Assembly: GCA_030374765.1 (NCBI GenBank)
Contig: JARGXX010000071.1
Coordinates: 2,232,001-2,296,000 of the forward strand
DNA length: 64,000 bases
Source: Agarophyton chilense
Taxonomy: Eukaryota; Rhodophyta; Florideophyceae; Gracilariales; Gracilariaceae
Direction: 5' to 3'
Of the stretch, positions 9,998-22,331 are shown in pieces. A model generated the notes under the pieces. That model was not told the DNA's origin. It made no database searches and worked only from the letters and a program-made list of their open reading frames with translations. Made by a program: the position numbers and the translations under genes. Position 1 is the first letter of the stretch. Every line of letters begins with the position of its first letter.

Positions 9998-12454
9998 AAA
10001 TACAGTTGGGAACTAGGATGCCACATGGTTCTCTGCGTATGTGTGCGGCACACCGTACCCGCATTGCTAGTTTTAATCGATAGCAAACATTAAACCACGA
10101 TTCTCTCTCTCTTTCTCTGTAGGATGTGTCTGTTTTCGATGTCCACCGGAACGCAGATATCCCTGTATGCCTTCCTTCAGAACAGTGGTATCTTTCTTAC
10201 CTGTAGGTTCAGTTGTCGACAATTTGCTGTCAAATGCTAGGCGATACGCGTCATGGAAAAAAGGATCATTCCAAGCTGAATTCAAGCACTACAAGAGTGC
10301 TAGTTCTTTGTCAATTCCCAAGAGTCGGAGAGGTTAATCGATATCAAAAACGGTCTTTTGTGTCCGTAGTTGGCAGATACCAAAGAGGGCGGCATTCCAA
10401 ACAATATGACACACGCACCCGAATTTGGAGCGATCTTCGCAGCTGGATCCCACCCTTGGTCGTGTCCGCCGCAGACCCAGGTATATTGCGCGACCCCGTT
10501 GTGCTTCACATCGCTTCGGAAAGAGTTGCATATTGGCCTATTGTGATGACAGAGTGGGCAATCACAAGTCGGTATTCCTGAGGACAACTCGATCGCTGCT
10601 ACAGGCCTCCTCAGCGCCTCGTCGATAGTTCACGCTCTGCGATTGCACGTTGCCAATTGCTCGGGCGATGCGCGGAGCCACGATGCCATGACTTTCCGAT
10701 TGGTGTGAGTTTTTTTGAACGCTTTCTACGCTTCCCGCAGTGGCCAGTTTTGGAGGAAAAAAAGACGACAAATATTGATCCGGGGTCACTCTGGAGCCAG
10801 ACGGAGAGAGAAGAGAGAAGAGAGAGGAGAGTTGTACCTGGTGACTCATCGTTAATGACCCTCGTACGTGTTACACAATTCCACTGCCACGGTACCCACG
10901 AAAACCGTCCTCCCTGTTCATAAGATCAGAGGAGCATTGTAGTGTACGGGTTAGCTTCGTTGACTTTGGGATGAGAAAGAACGGTCGGCAGTAATGAAGC
11001 CCACCCGACGCCCAGTGTGCGCCGTCATCGCTTTCAAACTAAAGATCCATTGGCTTGCCCGTGCCTGGTGAAACACAGTCGTTTAGATAGTTCTAGCTGT
11101 GATCTACGAAAGAGCTCCATAGTATGAAGAAAGATACCTAACGTTGTGAGTGTGCAATACAGAGCAAGACAGATGTTTCGCTTTTTTATACCACGCTTCC
11201 CTGCTCCCCTGACAAGTACTATAGTTCATTTCGTTAACGGCTCCCTGGACCGCACAAGTACCACAACCACACCGTCATGGAGTTTGCCGGATTCACCAAG
11301 GTCTTTTAGAAGAGATAGGGACAAGTGCTTTAATCGGCAAGGCTCCCACAGTCCTGGAAGAAGTGCGGATTGATAAGTATGGTGGGAGATATGGGGAGAT
11401 ACGCGGGACGTTGAAAGCACGCTTTCGCGCTGTATTTACTGTGGGAAAAGCCGCATCGCGATTGTCGCTGTCGGTCAGAGTTCAGAAGAGGTGAAAGATC
11501 CGCTGCTGCTCTGTCTTTTTTCCGGTGAACGCTCCCCGTGGAGCTGTTCGGGACTTGTGCCTCGTCCCAACCGAGCCTCGACGATGGTTGGTGTACTGCG
11601 ACTCTGACGACCACTGTCTGGAAGGTTGCAACTGAATATTGAGTTGAATTCGGGTTATCTTTCAGTAAACACCGCGATTCTACTACGTTTCCAACCGTCT
11701 CTACAAGAAGGTGTTGTGGACCATATGAGAGAAGAAGGAAAAAAGAAAGAAAGCTCCGGATCTTGAAGCAGTCGTTGGGACAGGATCCCGCGACGTACAA
11801 CGTGGTCTGGCCAAGTCGAAATTTCGATCCAACAAGTTGCCCTGTACTTAAGTTGAGCTAGCTAGCTGAAGGCACTGCACCCGTAGTACAATACGTGTGA
11901 AGAGTGAGGCATAGCAGAGGGTGTTATCAAATTGTTTCGAGCTAATCGGCTCGCTTGCACTTGCACTTGCACAATGAGGTGAACAAGTTTTTGAAACACA
12001 CACGGTGTGCACTTTTCTTTTCTGGGACTCGCCCGGCTCTGTCTCCTGGTTCTCTGTTCAGCTGCGTGAAAAACAAAAGTCAACAAAAAAGCCAAACTTG
12101 TTTTGCGTTTTACGGTTGTATACAATGTTGTACGTGAAAAAGTTGTCGGCTTTCTTGAACACTAAATGATCAAGCTAGTCGTGAGGTGGCCAAACAAGAC
12201 AGAGTGAAAGTGCAGGACGGCAGAGCATACATTGATGTTCATGGAGATGCTTTCCCGATTGCATGATTATTTAGTTACCCTGTTCTCGTGATTGCCGGGG
12301 GGGAGGAAACTCTACTTAAGCAGCGTATCCTAGTTGTGGTGCCTCTACTCACCGTCACCCCCATCGACCCAGCAGCCGCCTCCCCCCGCTCCAGTTCCCA
12401 GACAGCCTCTTGAAATCGTTTCCTGCACTTTTATCGTCGTAAACCGCCAACAAC
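9998..12454. other. gene-poor interval
   Basis: 2.46 kb with no convincing gene on either strand. It holds a pure purine microsatellite (10803-10831, GA/GAGAA type), a short TTGCAC triplication near 11955-11972 and a run of seven G at about 12298. Frames here are below about 160 codons, overlap one another and lack recognisable motifs. Confidence 0.5.
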
Positions 12455-12925
12455 ATGGTCAGAAACATCCGCCTTACTCTCCTGCTGGCAGTCATTGTGG
12501 TCTTGTCAACGACGGCCGCATCTGCCCGCATTCCGGCGTTCAAGGCCAGCCGGCAGCGCAGGTTTTCTCAGACAAGTGGGGCGCTGAAAGAGATTGGGCG
12601 AGACGCAGAGCAAATCAAACCTCATTCTGGGCGTGAAAACTCAGTTCGTTTGTCAAACTGGCCGGATAAACCTTTGAAGGATATCTGTGAGCCGGTGATC
12701 AAATGCATGTGCAACGTGGTGCCCGCAGAATTCAAGACTCTGGAGATGTTGGAAGCGTGTAAATTTGAAGGAGTGATTGCCGACGACGTGTGTTTTTCGA
12801 CTGATGAAGCTAAGTGCTTTCATAGTTGGTGGCTAGGACAGAATAACAAGTCATGCGATAACCTGGCTCGCGATTGCGTGCCGTACATGTTTTATCATTT
12901 TGAATGGGAGTTCACACGCCGTTAG
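12455..12925 (+). CDS. small secreted cysteine-rich protein
   Basis: 156 aa, ATG in the context AACATGG, stop TAG. The N-terminus is a clear signal peptide (LTLLLAVIVVLSTTAASA). A basic, possibly cleaved stretch of about 40 residues follows. The mature C-terminal half holds eight cysteines, with C-x4-C-x-C at the start, so four disulfides are plausible. No family is recognised. With the gene at 8303 it is the second secreted eight-cysteine protein in 5 kb, though the two sequences do not obviously align. A secreted structural, enzyme-inhibitor or defence role would all be guesses. Confidence 0.6.
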   Translation: MVRNIRLTLLLAVIVVLSTTAASARIPAFKASRQRRFSQTSGALKEIGRDAEQIKPHSGRENSVRLSNWPDKPLKDICEPVIKCMCNVVPAEFKTLEMLEACKFEGVIADDVCFSTDEAKCFHSWWLGQNNKSCDNLARDCVPYMFYHFEWEFTRR

Positions 12926-13840
12926 GCGTAGTGTGGACTCCACACAATGGAGTATCCTCGCCGTTCAAATGCTCTGTCAAAACTATTTGCACATCTTCAA
13001 CTAGTTCATCGCGAGACATTTTATGCCCATTCCTTACCACAAACCGCACGGGCTTTTTTACATACGAGAAACCAGTTATACTTGTTAGCTGGCCGTCTAG
13101 ATAGTTGTGTTTGAATTTGCAAACACTCTCTCCAATAGAATAGACTGCTCCTTTTCTTTTCTTATTCTTTACTGTGGACTCCCTCTTCAGTCGGTGATTT
13201 CTTGATTTCAAATGGCATTTTGGGAAAACATGCCGTCGTGCCGACTTGGAGATCGTTTTTGTCATACTCCAAAACCCTCCCCCGTCACTATTTAAATCTC
13301 TACGTTCCCGTTTGACCCATAATGTCCACACCACATTCGCTATAGTTTGACCACTCATCTTACGACGTACCCGCCACCGCTGTTGACGCACAGCTAGTAC
13401 TTTCTAGTTCTGGAATATTGTTGCACATTCAGCAGAGACATTATAATGGAAACGAGGAAACGCGTTACAATAGATCCAAGTTTTTCTCGGGGGGAGAAAC
13501 AGACGGTTTTATTTGCTTGTGGTTCATGTAACTCTCGAAAAACAAGCAAACTCTTTCCGTTCATGCCGACACAGTGACAGAAGCGTGCAAAAGTCGATAC
13601 ATATCTCATTACCTAACCAATTCTGTTCATTCGACTGCACGATATCGCAAAACCTATGGCTGTGCAAATATTTTTGTGATGATGAATACGGTTGGCATGT
13701 TATATGCAACAGCAGAACGTATGGAAAGAGAAAATCGAGACGATCACTACGTTCTTGGATCAATTGGTGCACTATATTCAACTAGGAATACATAAAACAT
13801 GATTGTTACACCTGCAATTATATAAACAAAAATATAAGAA
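12926..13840. other. intergenic region
   Basis: About 0.9 kb, AT-rich towards the right. An interrupted palindrome (GTGTGGA-C-TCCACAC) lies just after the stop of the cysteine-rich gene, near 12932-12946, and could act in 3'-end formation. No gene is supported. Confidence 0.4.
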
Positions 13841-14239
13841 ATGGAAAAAATGCAGCTTGCTGATATCTTCAGACCAGACGCTCGGAATGCCTCTCGCGAC
13901 TTCAAATTTTACAAAATCATGGCCCTGGAGCCAAGATTCGTGGATGTTTTTCTAGCAGAATACAGTCGACCTTCTAGATGCTCTGCAAATGATGTAAGTA
14001 ATTTATTTATCGATCCAAGTAGCACTACCTTGTGCTATCTTAATATCAATCACAGTAGATACGCGCGTGAAGCTGCTATGCGAAAGAGAGACTTTGAAAG
14101 AAAAGGAACAATTCGAATATGTGTGTTTGAAGGGAATGGTTGTACAAAAGGCGCGAAGCAAAATCTAAGACTTTGGCGCATTTCAGTTTATAATTTAAAC
14201 AAGCTAAAAGATGTCGAAGATTTCTCTCAAAAGGAGTAA
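13841..14239 (+). CDS. hypothetical protein
   Basis: 132 codons from an ATG (AAGAAATGG) to TAA. It looks protein-like (FYKIMALEPRFVDVFLAEY; RIC and WRISVYNLN near the end) but matches no family I know. Composition is more AT-rich than the host genes to the left. It may be an exon or remnant connected to the interrupted frame at 14430, which is in another frame; no clear splice sites were found. Confidence 0.3.
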   Translation: MEKMQLADIFRPDARNASRDFKFYKIMALEPRFVDVFLAEYSRPSRCSANDVSNLFIDPSSTTLCYLNINHSRYAREAAMRKRDFERKGTIRICVFEGNGCTKGAKQNLRLWRISVYNLNKLKDVEDFSQKE

Positions 14240-14429
14240 ACTGTGTCTATGCACAGCAACAACTGTTTACACGCTTTAGATATAATGGGAACTTTGTGAT
14301 GCAGTGACTGGTGCATCCCGAACTCTGGATCGCAAGGGCCGTAAACGAGAAGAAAATGATTACGGGGAGATTCAAACTCGTCTGTTACAGTATGATCGAA
14401 AATCATGACAGTGGAGAACAGTTTCAAGA

Positions 14430-15170
14430 ATGTTGCATGTGATGCGAGAAGCAGGTTTCTTATTTACAACACATCTTGGTATAGAATTGGTAACCAATGT
14501 GTTCTGCCCTCCGCCCAGCCTTCTTAACATAGCGGAAGACCTGGAAGAGATACTAAACGTAAGCCAGAAGGGAGAGAAAACATCTCAGCTTTATTTATCT
14601 GTAGTGTTCCGAGAAACATTTGGTAAGCTCACTGATGAAGAACGAGAGCTGTATTTCAATGGAAAGAAACTTAGGGAGTGGAAAAGGGCTAGAGCAGTAA
14701 TAAGACCTTCCCAATCACTACGAAAACAAAAATGGTTCGTACGATTACACGACGCCGAAGACGAAGCAGAGGTATATAGCTTGAAGGGCCAACTATCTTC
14801 TCCAAAGCGACCAAAAACAATAAAAGCCTTTACAAAGCTAGTACAGGAGTGCACGCGAAGGATTTAGAAGATGAAGGACTCACTGCATTTCGAAGAACGA
14901 CTAGCGATACGTGAGAAAAACATGGAGTACTTACAAGAGGTTATGCGCAGATGGGATAGGTTACACCATAGCCGATACTTGATATTCCCATTTGCTGACT
15001 GTTTATTGGACCAAAACGGGAGATTGAACCATGGCTCAAAGTCAAGATTTCTGAAGTACTCCGTTCGCGACAATAGAGATATCCTCTATTCCTTGAATGA
15101 TTTATCGAATCTTGACCTAGTTGGTGGTTCCGAAATTCAAAGTAACTTGAACGAAAAGTGCGTGTCCTAG
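14430..15170 (+). pseudogene. hypothetical ORF interrupted by one in-frame TAG
   Basis: Two frames of 145 and 99 codons lie in the same phase and are separated only by TAG at 14865-14867. The first part is charged and helical (LTDEERELYFNGKKLREW); the second continues with similar character (EYLQEVMRRWDRLHHSRYL). No family is recognised. Either a single nonsense mutation split one gene of 246 codons, or the parts are unrelated. A third same-phase frame (15222-15425) follows after two more stops and may be chance. Confidence 0.35.
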
Positions 15171-15482
15171 AAGTTTTACTAAATCGGCCTCAGCCACTAC
15201 TACACGTTACAGGTAGACATTATGAATGCCCTTCATTATCGGGGCGATACTGGAGGGAGAGTAACCTCCCTTTTTAATGTTGTCACTTCGAAGATGAAGT
15301 CTGTGTTGAGAAAATGGGTAACAGGCCCGCACACACGCAAGTTCCATCAAGTTCACTTGGATATGGACAATGCAAGTCTCGTACTCAAGCAGAAATGCGC
15401 TGAGCAGAGCAGAAGGGATCATTAGTGAGCAGGGAACTCAAATGTTCTTCATGGTGGTGCATGCAAAACAGAATATCTTTCG

Positions 15483-15505
15483 CGTCAGTGTTCTCGGAAT
15501 GCTAG
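15483..15505 (+). repeat. left terminal inverted repeat
   Basis: The repeat reads cgtcagtgttctcggaatgc followed by tag. It differs from the reverse complement of the right end at only two of 23 positions (5 and 11). AGTG matches continue a few bases further in. CAGTG at position 4 recalls the CAGTG/CACTG starts of several DDE transposon groups. Confidence 0.75.
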
Positions 15506-15997
15506 TTCAGTGGTCAAAAAAGGACGAATTGAAATGACCGAAAACCCCGTGAATTTATCCAAATTTGGAGGTGTTAATTTCCGAAAATATTATCATTCGT
15601 TCATTAGTGCTAGTTTGTATGGGAAGGAAAACTAGCACATATCTGCAGTTTTTCTAGTTTTGATGGAGGTAAAACTAGCGTGAATCTTTCTGTCGCCGCA
15701 GTTTAAAGGTAAAAGTAGAGAAGTGGTGCAGGAGCAGATTCAATCTTTGTGCGCTCTAGATTGACAGATTAGTACAAACAACCGGTCCCAAAATGGACCT
15801 CAAAATAGAAATTGAGCATTTAGTACCATCCATATCAATCGCAATAGAATCGCAGCCCGACCTGGCAGACCTCACGTGTCTTGCATTCTATATTATTCTC
15901 CACCGCCCTCCCCTGTCACGTGCCCTGTGTGCGCCATACTCTCTCTCCGTCTACGCCCCCTACCAACTTCTTTCCCACCACCTCTCCTCCACCCACC

Positions 15998-18900
15998 ATG
16001 CCTTCCTGCTGCTTCAACGGTTGCTCCTTCTTCGCCCGAGAAATCCCCGCCCTCCAGCGGCACCAGAGAAGGTGCCCTCATCGCCTCTCCGCCAACAAGT
16101 GCTTCCTCTCCCCTGGCGGAAATGAACCCAACTTCCCCCCCCGCACAAAACGCCACAAGTCCACCTCACAACTCCCCCCTCATCCTCCTCCCTCACATCG
16201 CCCTTCCGACAACGTCCCTCTCGCACACCATGACTCCTATCTCCAAGACCAGCTCTCTCTCTCCCTCCACACCCAGGACGCCATCCACGTCGCCACTGCC
16301 CCTCTCGGTTCCCCCTCCTCTCTCGCTCTCTCCCCCCTCCCTCGTTCCACTCCCCCCCTCGACAACCCCCACCTGAAGAAAATGGTCCTCTACATCTCCT
16401 CCATCGCCTCCAAGCTTGGACAACGAAAGGCTGACGAACTCATCACTCTCCTTAATGATCCCCACTTCTCCGAATCAACATTCCGGAACTCAGTCTCCTC
16501 CGCAAAGCAATGCCTCGAGCTCCAGGCAGACCCCTTCTACCAGAGAATCAGGTCCATTGGTTTCGCCCCCTCCACCATCTTCGATCCCCACAAACGCTTC
16601 TCCGCAACCCTCTTCCAGAAAGACGCAATCCATGTCCTCAAACAACAGCTCGCCCTCGCACACTTCAAGAACACCTTTTCCCACCCCATCTCCCAAACAT
16701 CCGCCTCCGGCTCCCCTGCCTTCGCACACCCCATGGCAGCCACCCTCGGCTCAAAAGTCGTTCCCGCACTCAAGACCGCCATCATGCAGTCCACAAAAGA
16801 TAACATCGTCTGGCATCTCCCTCACTCCACCGGTATCGACTCCTTCATCGGCCTCGTCCAAATCTACTCCGACAAGTCCTCTACCTCTCTCAAATCTTCT
16901 TCCATCACCTCCTACCCCCTCCACATCACCCTTCTCAACTTCTCCGACTCCTTTCGCCGCAAATGCATCTCCGACAATCTCACACTCCTCGGCTATCTTC
17001 CCACCTCCTTCACCCCAATCACTCCTTCTCCAGATGCAGATATCATCACTCATTCCTCCTCCATCCCCCGCCAAACAAAAATGGAACTCATACAGCAGAC
17101 CATCTCCTCCTTCCTTCAACCTCTCTTCTCTTCCGCCCTCCCCGGTTTCCCCTTCCGCGACGCAGACGGCGTTCTTCGTCAATGCCACCCCATCATCGCC
17201 AGCTACTGCGCAGACATTCCCGAGGCAAAGGATATTCTCGCCATCTCCCACGGCACCCGCCCCCAGAACCCCTGCCACAGATGCTCTGTCCCTCGCTCAC
17301 AACTCCACCAACACTCTCACGCCCATCCCCCTCGATCTCTTCCCCTCACCTTTGCAGCCCGCAACAAACACTTCTCCCTCCTCAAGGACTCCGAAGCAGC
17401 TCTCCTCGCCCGCAAGCCAAGAGTCTCGCGCAACTTCAAGGAACAAGCTCTCCAAGCACTCCACTCCCTCTCCCTCGCAAAATACCCCTCCCTCTTCGAG
17501 TCTTACCCCCTTTTCAACATCACCCCCCTCCTCACCCCATACAACATCTTCCCCTTCGAATCCCTCCACAACTTCCACCTCGGCGTTTCCAAACTCATCA
17601 AGCTCGCCGCCATCGAACGTCTCAGATCAGAACACCTCTTCACCACCATCAGCTCCACAAACTCCCGCCGTTCCTTCCACTCCGTCCGCACCTCCATCAT
17701 CAAGCACTCCAACTTCATCCTCACCGCCATCGAAAATCATTCCCCAGCTACCGGCCTCCACATCGACTTCTCTACTTCCGAAAGCGGGCAGTCCCTCAAC
17801 GGCTTCTTCACAACTGACAGCGTCCGCGGCATGCTAGAAGCAAAAGACTACCGCGCCCTCGACATGGTCTTCCCCTTCATCGGCGCCTTCTTCGACCGCT
17901 GCTGTGACGAAGCCAATTCCGCTCCCATCACAACCGTCTTCTCCAAGTACACAGACCTCCTCCTCACCTCCATGTGCTACAACTCCGTCCCCGAATGGAC
18001 CACTTCTCGTCTTGCCTAACTCGCCTCCCAAATCCATTCCTTCAAGCACAGAGCTGTCGATGTTCTCGGTCCATACCATACCTCCAACCTTGGCACCCTC
18101 AAATTCCACCTCCTCGATCACATCTTAGACGACATTAGACGCTTTGGGGGTCTCCACTTCAACGATGCAGGCATCTTCGAACAAGCCCATACCCTCTTCA
18201 AAGCACATTACTCCCGAACCTCCAAGCGCAGAACCACCGCGCACAACGAAACCATCCGTGCCATCGAACGCTCCGATGCCGTCAACAATTGGATTTCTCT
18301 CTCCGCTGATCCTTCCGTCACCTCATCCTCCCATGCCCCTCCTCCTCCCTTCCAAGCCCGCAAACCAGGTTTCGTCCGTGATGGCAAGCACACCTCCTTT
18401 TCCGATCTCATCACCGCTCACAAATTCCTTCGAGCAAACCCCCACTCAACAATCTCTTCCCTTCAGGACCTCTTCTCCCCAGACACTATCGCCATCATCT
18501 CACAGATTGGAACCCTCGCACTCCCCTCCTTCGTCACACTCACACTCGAAACACTAGCTCTCAACCAGGACTCCCCCACTCTCCGCCAAACCCGTCTCAC
18601 ATTCGTCAATTCCGCATACGTCGTCGGCGGCTTCACCCCAACCCTAGACGACTACATTGCCGATCGAAACGAGCTCGCCGTCAAAGATCCCCCTCTCCCA
18701 CTCATTCAACGTATCTTCGCTGCTCCCTCCTTCGGTCCCTCTAAAACCCCAAAGTTCTCCCACATCCTCGTTGCCGGTTCCAGCTTCTCCAACCCCACTC
18801 CCACCGCCTGGGTCTGCAAGCTCAACTCTCTTCTTCGCTTTACCACCCCTTCTTCCCCTTCCACTCATAACGAGTTCGCCTTCGTTCAGTTCCTCGAACT

Positions 18901-19093
18901 CGTTCCACCCCAGGATCAAGTCGATATCTCTCTCAATTGCATCTGCCTCCGATGGGCAACAGACGACGAACAAAACCACACCGCCCACCCCCTTCCTATC
19001 TCAAACACTTCCAACTCCGACAACGTCTCCCCCTGGTTCGGCCTCGTACCATCCTCTTCCATTCTCGGCCCCGTTCATGTACTTCGCCAATAA
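15998..19093 (+). pseudogene. Plavaka/KDZ-like DDE transposase, split by one TAA
   Basis: The likely ATG is at 15998 (CACCATGC); the upstream extension lacks an ATG. The frame has 1,031 sense codons, broken once by TAA at 18017-18019. An N-terminal Cys/His finger (CCFNGC...HQRRC) comes first. Then IYSD in a context like the Plavaka catalytic block (D at 16871, followed by SYPLHITLLNF), ADIPEAKD (second D at 17213) with PCHRC, and HNFHLGVSKLIK. A FRRFGG-like block with FEQAH (E at 18179) lies after the stop. The end (ICLRW...GLVPSSSILGPVHVL) matches the C-terminus of these transposases. Coding-strand composition is extremely pyrimidine-rich. Family call from motif order; assignment between Plavaka, KDZ and CACTA is less sure. 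Confidence 0.7.
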
Positions 19094-19348
19094 TACCCCG
19101 CACCCCCTTTCACCCCTCGATTGCACTGGCGCTTCCATCGATTTTACCTCAACAGATTCTACCGAGACCCAACTGCCAAGCCCTACTTCTCCAACACCAC
19201 CACTGGTGGCACAACACCACCACTGGGTGGCACCCATAATAATACCTCCCAAGGCACATGATCCAATAAAATAGTCACCGCTGCTTTTCTTCCATAGCCG
19301 ACCCCCATCTTGCTCCACCTCCTTACCCCCTTATCCCCCCGTACCTTA

Positions 19349-22007
19349 TCACTCTCCCACTCCTTGCCTACTCCCCAACGCTAAGCGCTTGAACCGTGGT
19401 TCTTCTGGTCCACATGACGCTATATAGCAATCTAACACCGCTCCAAGTCTTCTCGTGAGATTCTCCATGAAAAACTCCTCCCTTATCGCCAGATAGATTT
19501 TCTCTCTCGACGGTATCCATAGCCCAACCGTCGCGATTCTCTCCTTATTCCCACTCACATCTCTACGATTCCCTCCACAGAATCCATCATTCTCAAACTC
19601 CTCAGCATACTCATCCTTCACCATGTTCCAGGCAACCCTCAATATGTCCTCAACAGCCAGTGGCAGAAACCTCCCAAACAGCGTCGAGAACAAAAGTTGC
19701 CTTTGGCCTCCCCGCCCAACGTCTCTATCCATCGTGGTCACCACACATCCAATCCATGCATCAAGTCGCGCAAGATGCATCACCGTCCCATCCACATACT
19801 GCCTTTCTCCATTTCTGTGACTCTCTACCGCGTAGCCCATAAACTCCTCCAACACTTTCAACGACACCTGATTTCGAAAATACATATCTGCCTCACCAAA
19901 GTCCTCCAAGTTCTCAGACACTTTCGATCCAGAATAAGTAATATCTTCAATCGCACTCGTTCTCCACGCACACAGCTTACTTCTCCCATCCTCCCCCGAC
20001 CACATCAACTTCTCCTGCGCCTCCTCAATCTGCTTCTTCAACTCCGCCCAAAGCTCCGTCCCTTCAGTCACCTTAGCTCGTTTCGCGATCAAATCATATC
20101 CAAGCATGGAAAACAGCTTATCACGCGCTGCTCGCTTCCGCACCCCAACCACATCGCTCAATGCTTTCTTCATCCTCTGTCTCAAGCACCGATCCGCACT
20201 TACATTTTCCACGCACTCCTCTCTCCTCCCCGCTTCCCTTATCGACTCCCATTTCTCTCCCATTAACTCAGTCTCTACCACGTGCTTGAACAACAAATGG
20301 CTCCCGCCCTCTGTCGACGGCGTATATGGTCTCCTCTCATATGCAACCTCAATTGGACATCTCGGAACCATTTCCTTCTCTCCCACCACAAACATACTTT
20401 CCTCCCAACTCTCCCCAACCGCCTCACTTCTATTCTTCCAGCTTCGACCCACATTCTCGGTGTCGAAGCAAAGTTCCGATGCCTCCAGTTTTGCACAATG
20501 AAGAATCCTATCATACACACGACGTGCAAATCCATAAAAGCATTCCTGCACTCCAATGTCATACTTTCGTCGCCGCGTCACGCCTCCCTCCCCCCTCCCT
20601 TCCCCGGCGATTCTACTTTTCAACGCCTCCCTCAAACTCTCAATCAGCACATTCTGCTGCTTCATTTCCTCCCTCGCCCGATCCAGCTCCGTTTGGGTCA
20701 TTTTCAAACTCACCATCACACTGTAGCTGTCTTCCTTCATACGTCCCATTTGTCCCTTCAACACATTCATCTTCTCAATTAGCATCGATCGCGGCAACAA
20801 ACCTATGTCATCATCATTTGCTTCATCTTCCACTATACGGACGGCCTTCTCCACGACATTTAAATTCGCATTCTCTCCGTTATCATTATTCCTTGTGAAT
20901 ACAATGTTTCTCCTTACTCGCATACCTTCCGGCGTCCTTCGCCTTGCGTTCACCTCAAACCCTTCAACTCCCAAACCCACCCCTCTCCTCGGTGGCAAAC
21001 GCTCGACATCTTCTCCCTGATGAGAAAGAACTGCTGCTCTTCCATCGCCTTTCTCCCCTGAACCACGTGTTCTCCCTCCAGCAAACCCCCTTCTCCCCCC
21101 CTCACTGACATGCACTTCTCTGCTTTCCCTTTCGTCTATCGCTCTTCTTCCTGTAATTCGAACACTCCCCATTCTCTCCCTTGCACGCTCTCTCCTTTCT
21201 TCCACGTAATCCAAGTTCGCCCCCTCCCATCTTTCCGCCTGTTCCCCCGCGGTAACTCCAACACTCTCTCCTTCTGTTCTCTCTCGAACGACTCTTGCGC
21301 GCGCGATTAGACCACTACTGGGTCCACCTATTCTACCCTTTCCACCAACCACGGCTACTCTCTATTCTCCCTTTCTGTATCTCATCATCACCGTCCTCTT
21401 CCCTCATACCGGTAAACGATGCCCCTGCTTCTTCAACGCCTCTGAGGCGGGATCCACGTTCTCCGATCATTCTCTCTCCCTCCTTACGCCCCTTCGTCCT
21501 CTCATTCGGAATCTCTCCACCTCTTTCAGGTGCAGAGCATGGATTTACCGGCTCCACATCAGCTGAAGACGTGAGTACAGCACTTAGAGTCCGCTCGGAT
21601 GCATCCCCTCTCCTTGTCCTCCCTGGAGCTCTGCTTGCCCTCCCCCGCAATCCACTTCTAGGTACACGCGTGCGGTTGCTTCGCACGCCATCCCGTTTTC
21701 CATCGCCGCTCCGCACCATCTCTCCCGTAGGCGACGTGATTTGCTCCGTACGCGACGTGATTTGCTCCGCACTCTCCTCCGTCACCGTCTCCTTTGCGCG
21801 AATAGCCTTTCCTTTGCCCCCACTCGCCTCTCCTTCCCCACCATCTTGCCTTGATCTACCTCTCAGGCGCACGCCTCCCTTCTCTCCACTCGCGCCCTGG
21901 ACCCTACGCCCCTTGTCCCTTCCGCCCTCCGCATCCCCTCCATGCCGCCGTGATTTTGTACCGCGCCCGCTAGTGTTCTCGCTTCTCGATTTGCGCTTCG
22001 GAGCCAT
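19349..22007 (-). pseudogene. large Arg/Glu-rich coiled-coil protein of the transposon, probable frameshift
   Basis: From ATG at 22007 (AACCATGG) a basic, Arg/Gly/Glu-rich frame runs to a stop at 21333. A 667-codon frame of the same style begins in another phase at about 21361, has no ATG near its start and ends at 19349. Removing one G from a GGG run near 21335 would join them into about 900 residues. The first 300 residues are disordered and basic, starting MAPKRKSRS. A coiled coil follows (SVMVSLKMTQTELDRAREEM), then a globular domain of about 380 residues that I cannot place. It may be a second transposition protein, as many large CACTA/KDZ elements carry. Convergent with the transposase, 255 bp apart. 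Confidence 0.5.
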
Positions 22008-22331
22008 GGTTGAAGAGAGAGAGAGCGATCGTGGTATGGTCTTCCACGCGTTGCAATGCGATGGATGGGAGAGAAGCTTCGAAACATTCTGCTTCCAAAA
22101 ATATACCTCCACCCTTTTCGTGTTCTCAGAAAACCCCCAAACTTTTCAGATTTTTTAAATATGCGCTCGAACGCACCAGATATTGGGAAAGTATTCTCCT
22201 TCGGTGTACATGACTTTCCTTTAGCATATGTACTACGTCACGCTTTGACGTTACATGTAGCGACAAACATAGTAAAAGCCCACAATATCTGGTACACTAC
22301 AATGAAGTAAAGTAACAAAAGCGATGCACTT

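Noticed and set aside
16416..17837. 473-codon Ser/Pro/Thr frame inside the transposase
   Set aside because: Produced by the pyrimidine-rich codons of the transposase read in another frame; no motifs.
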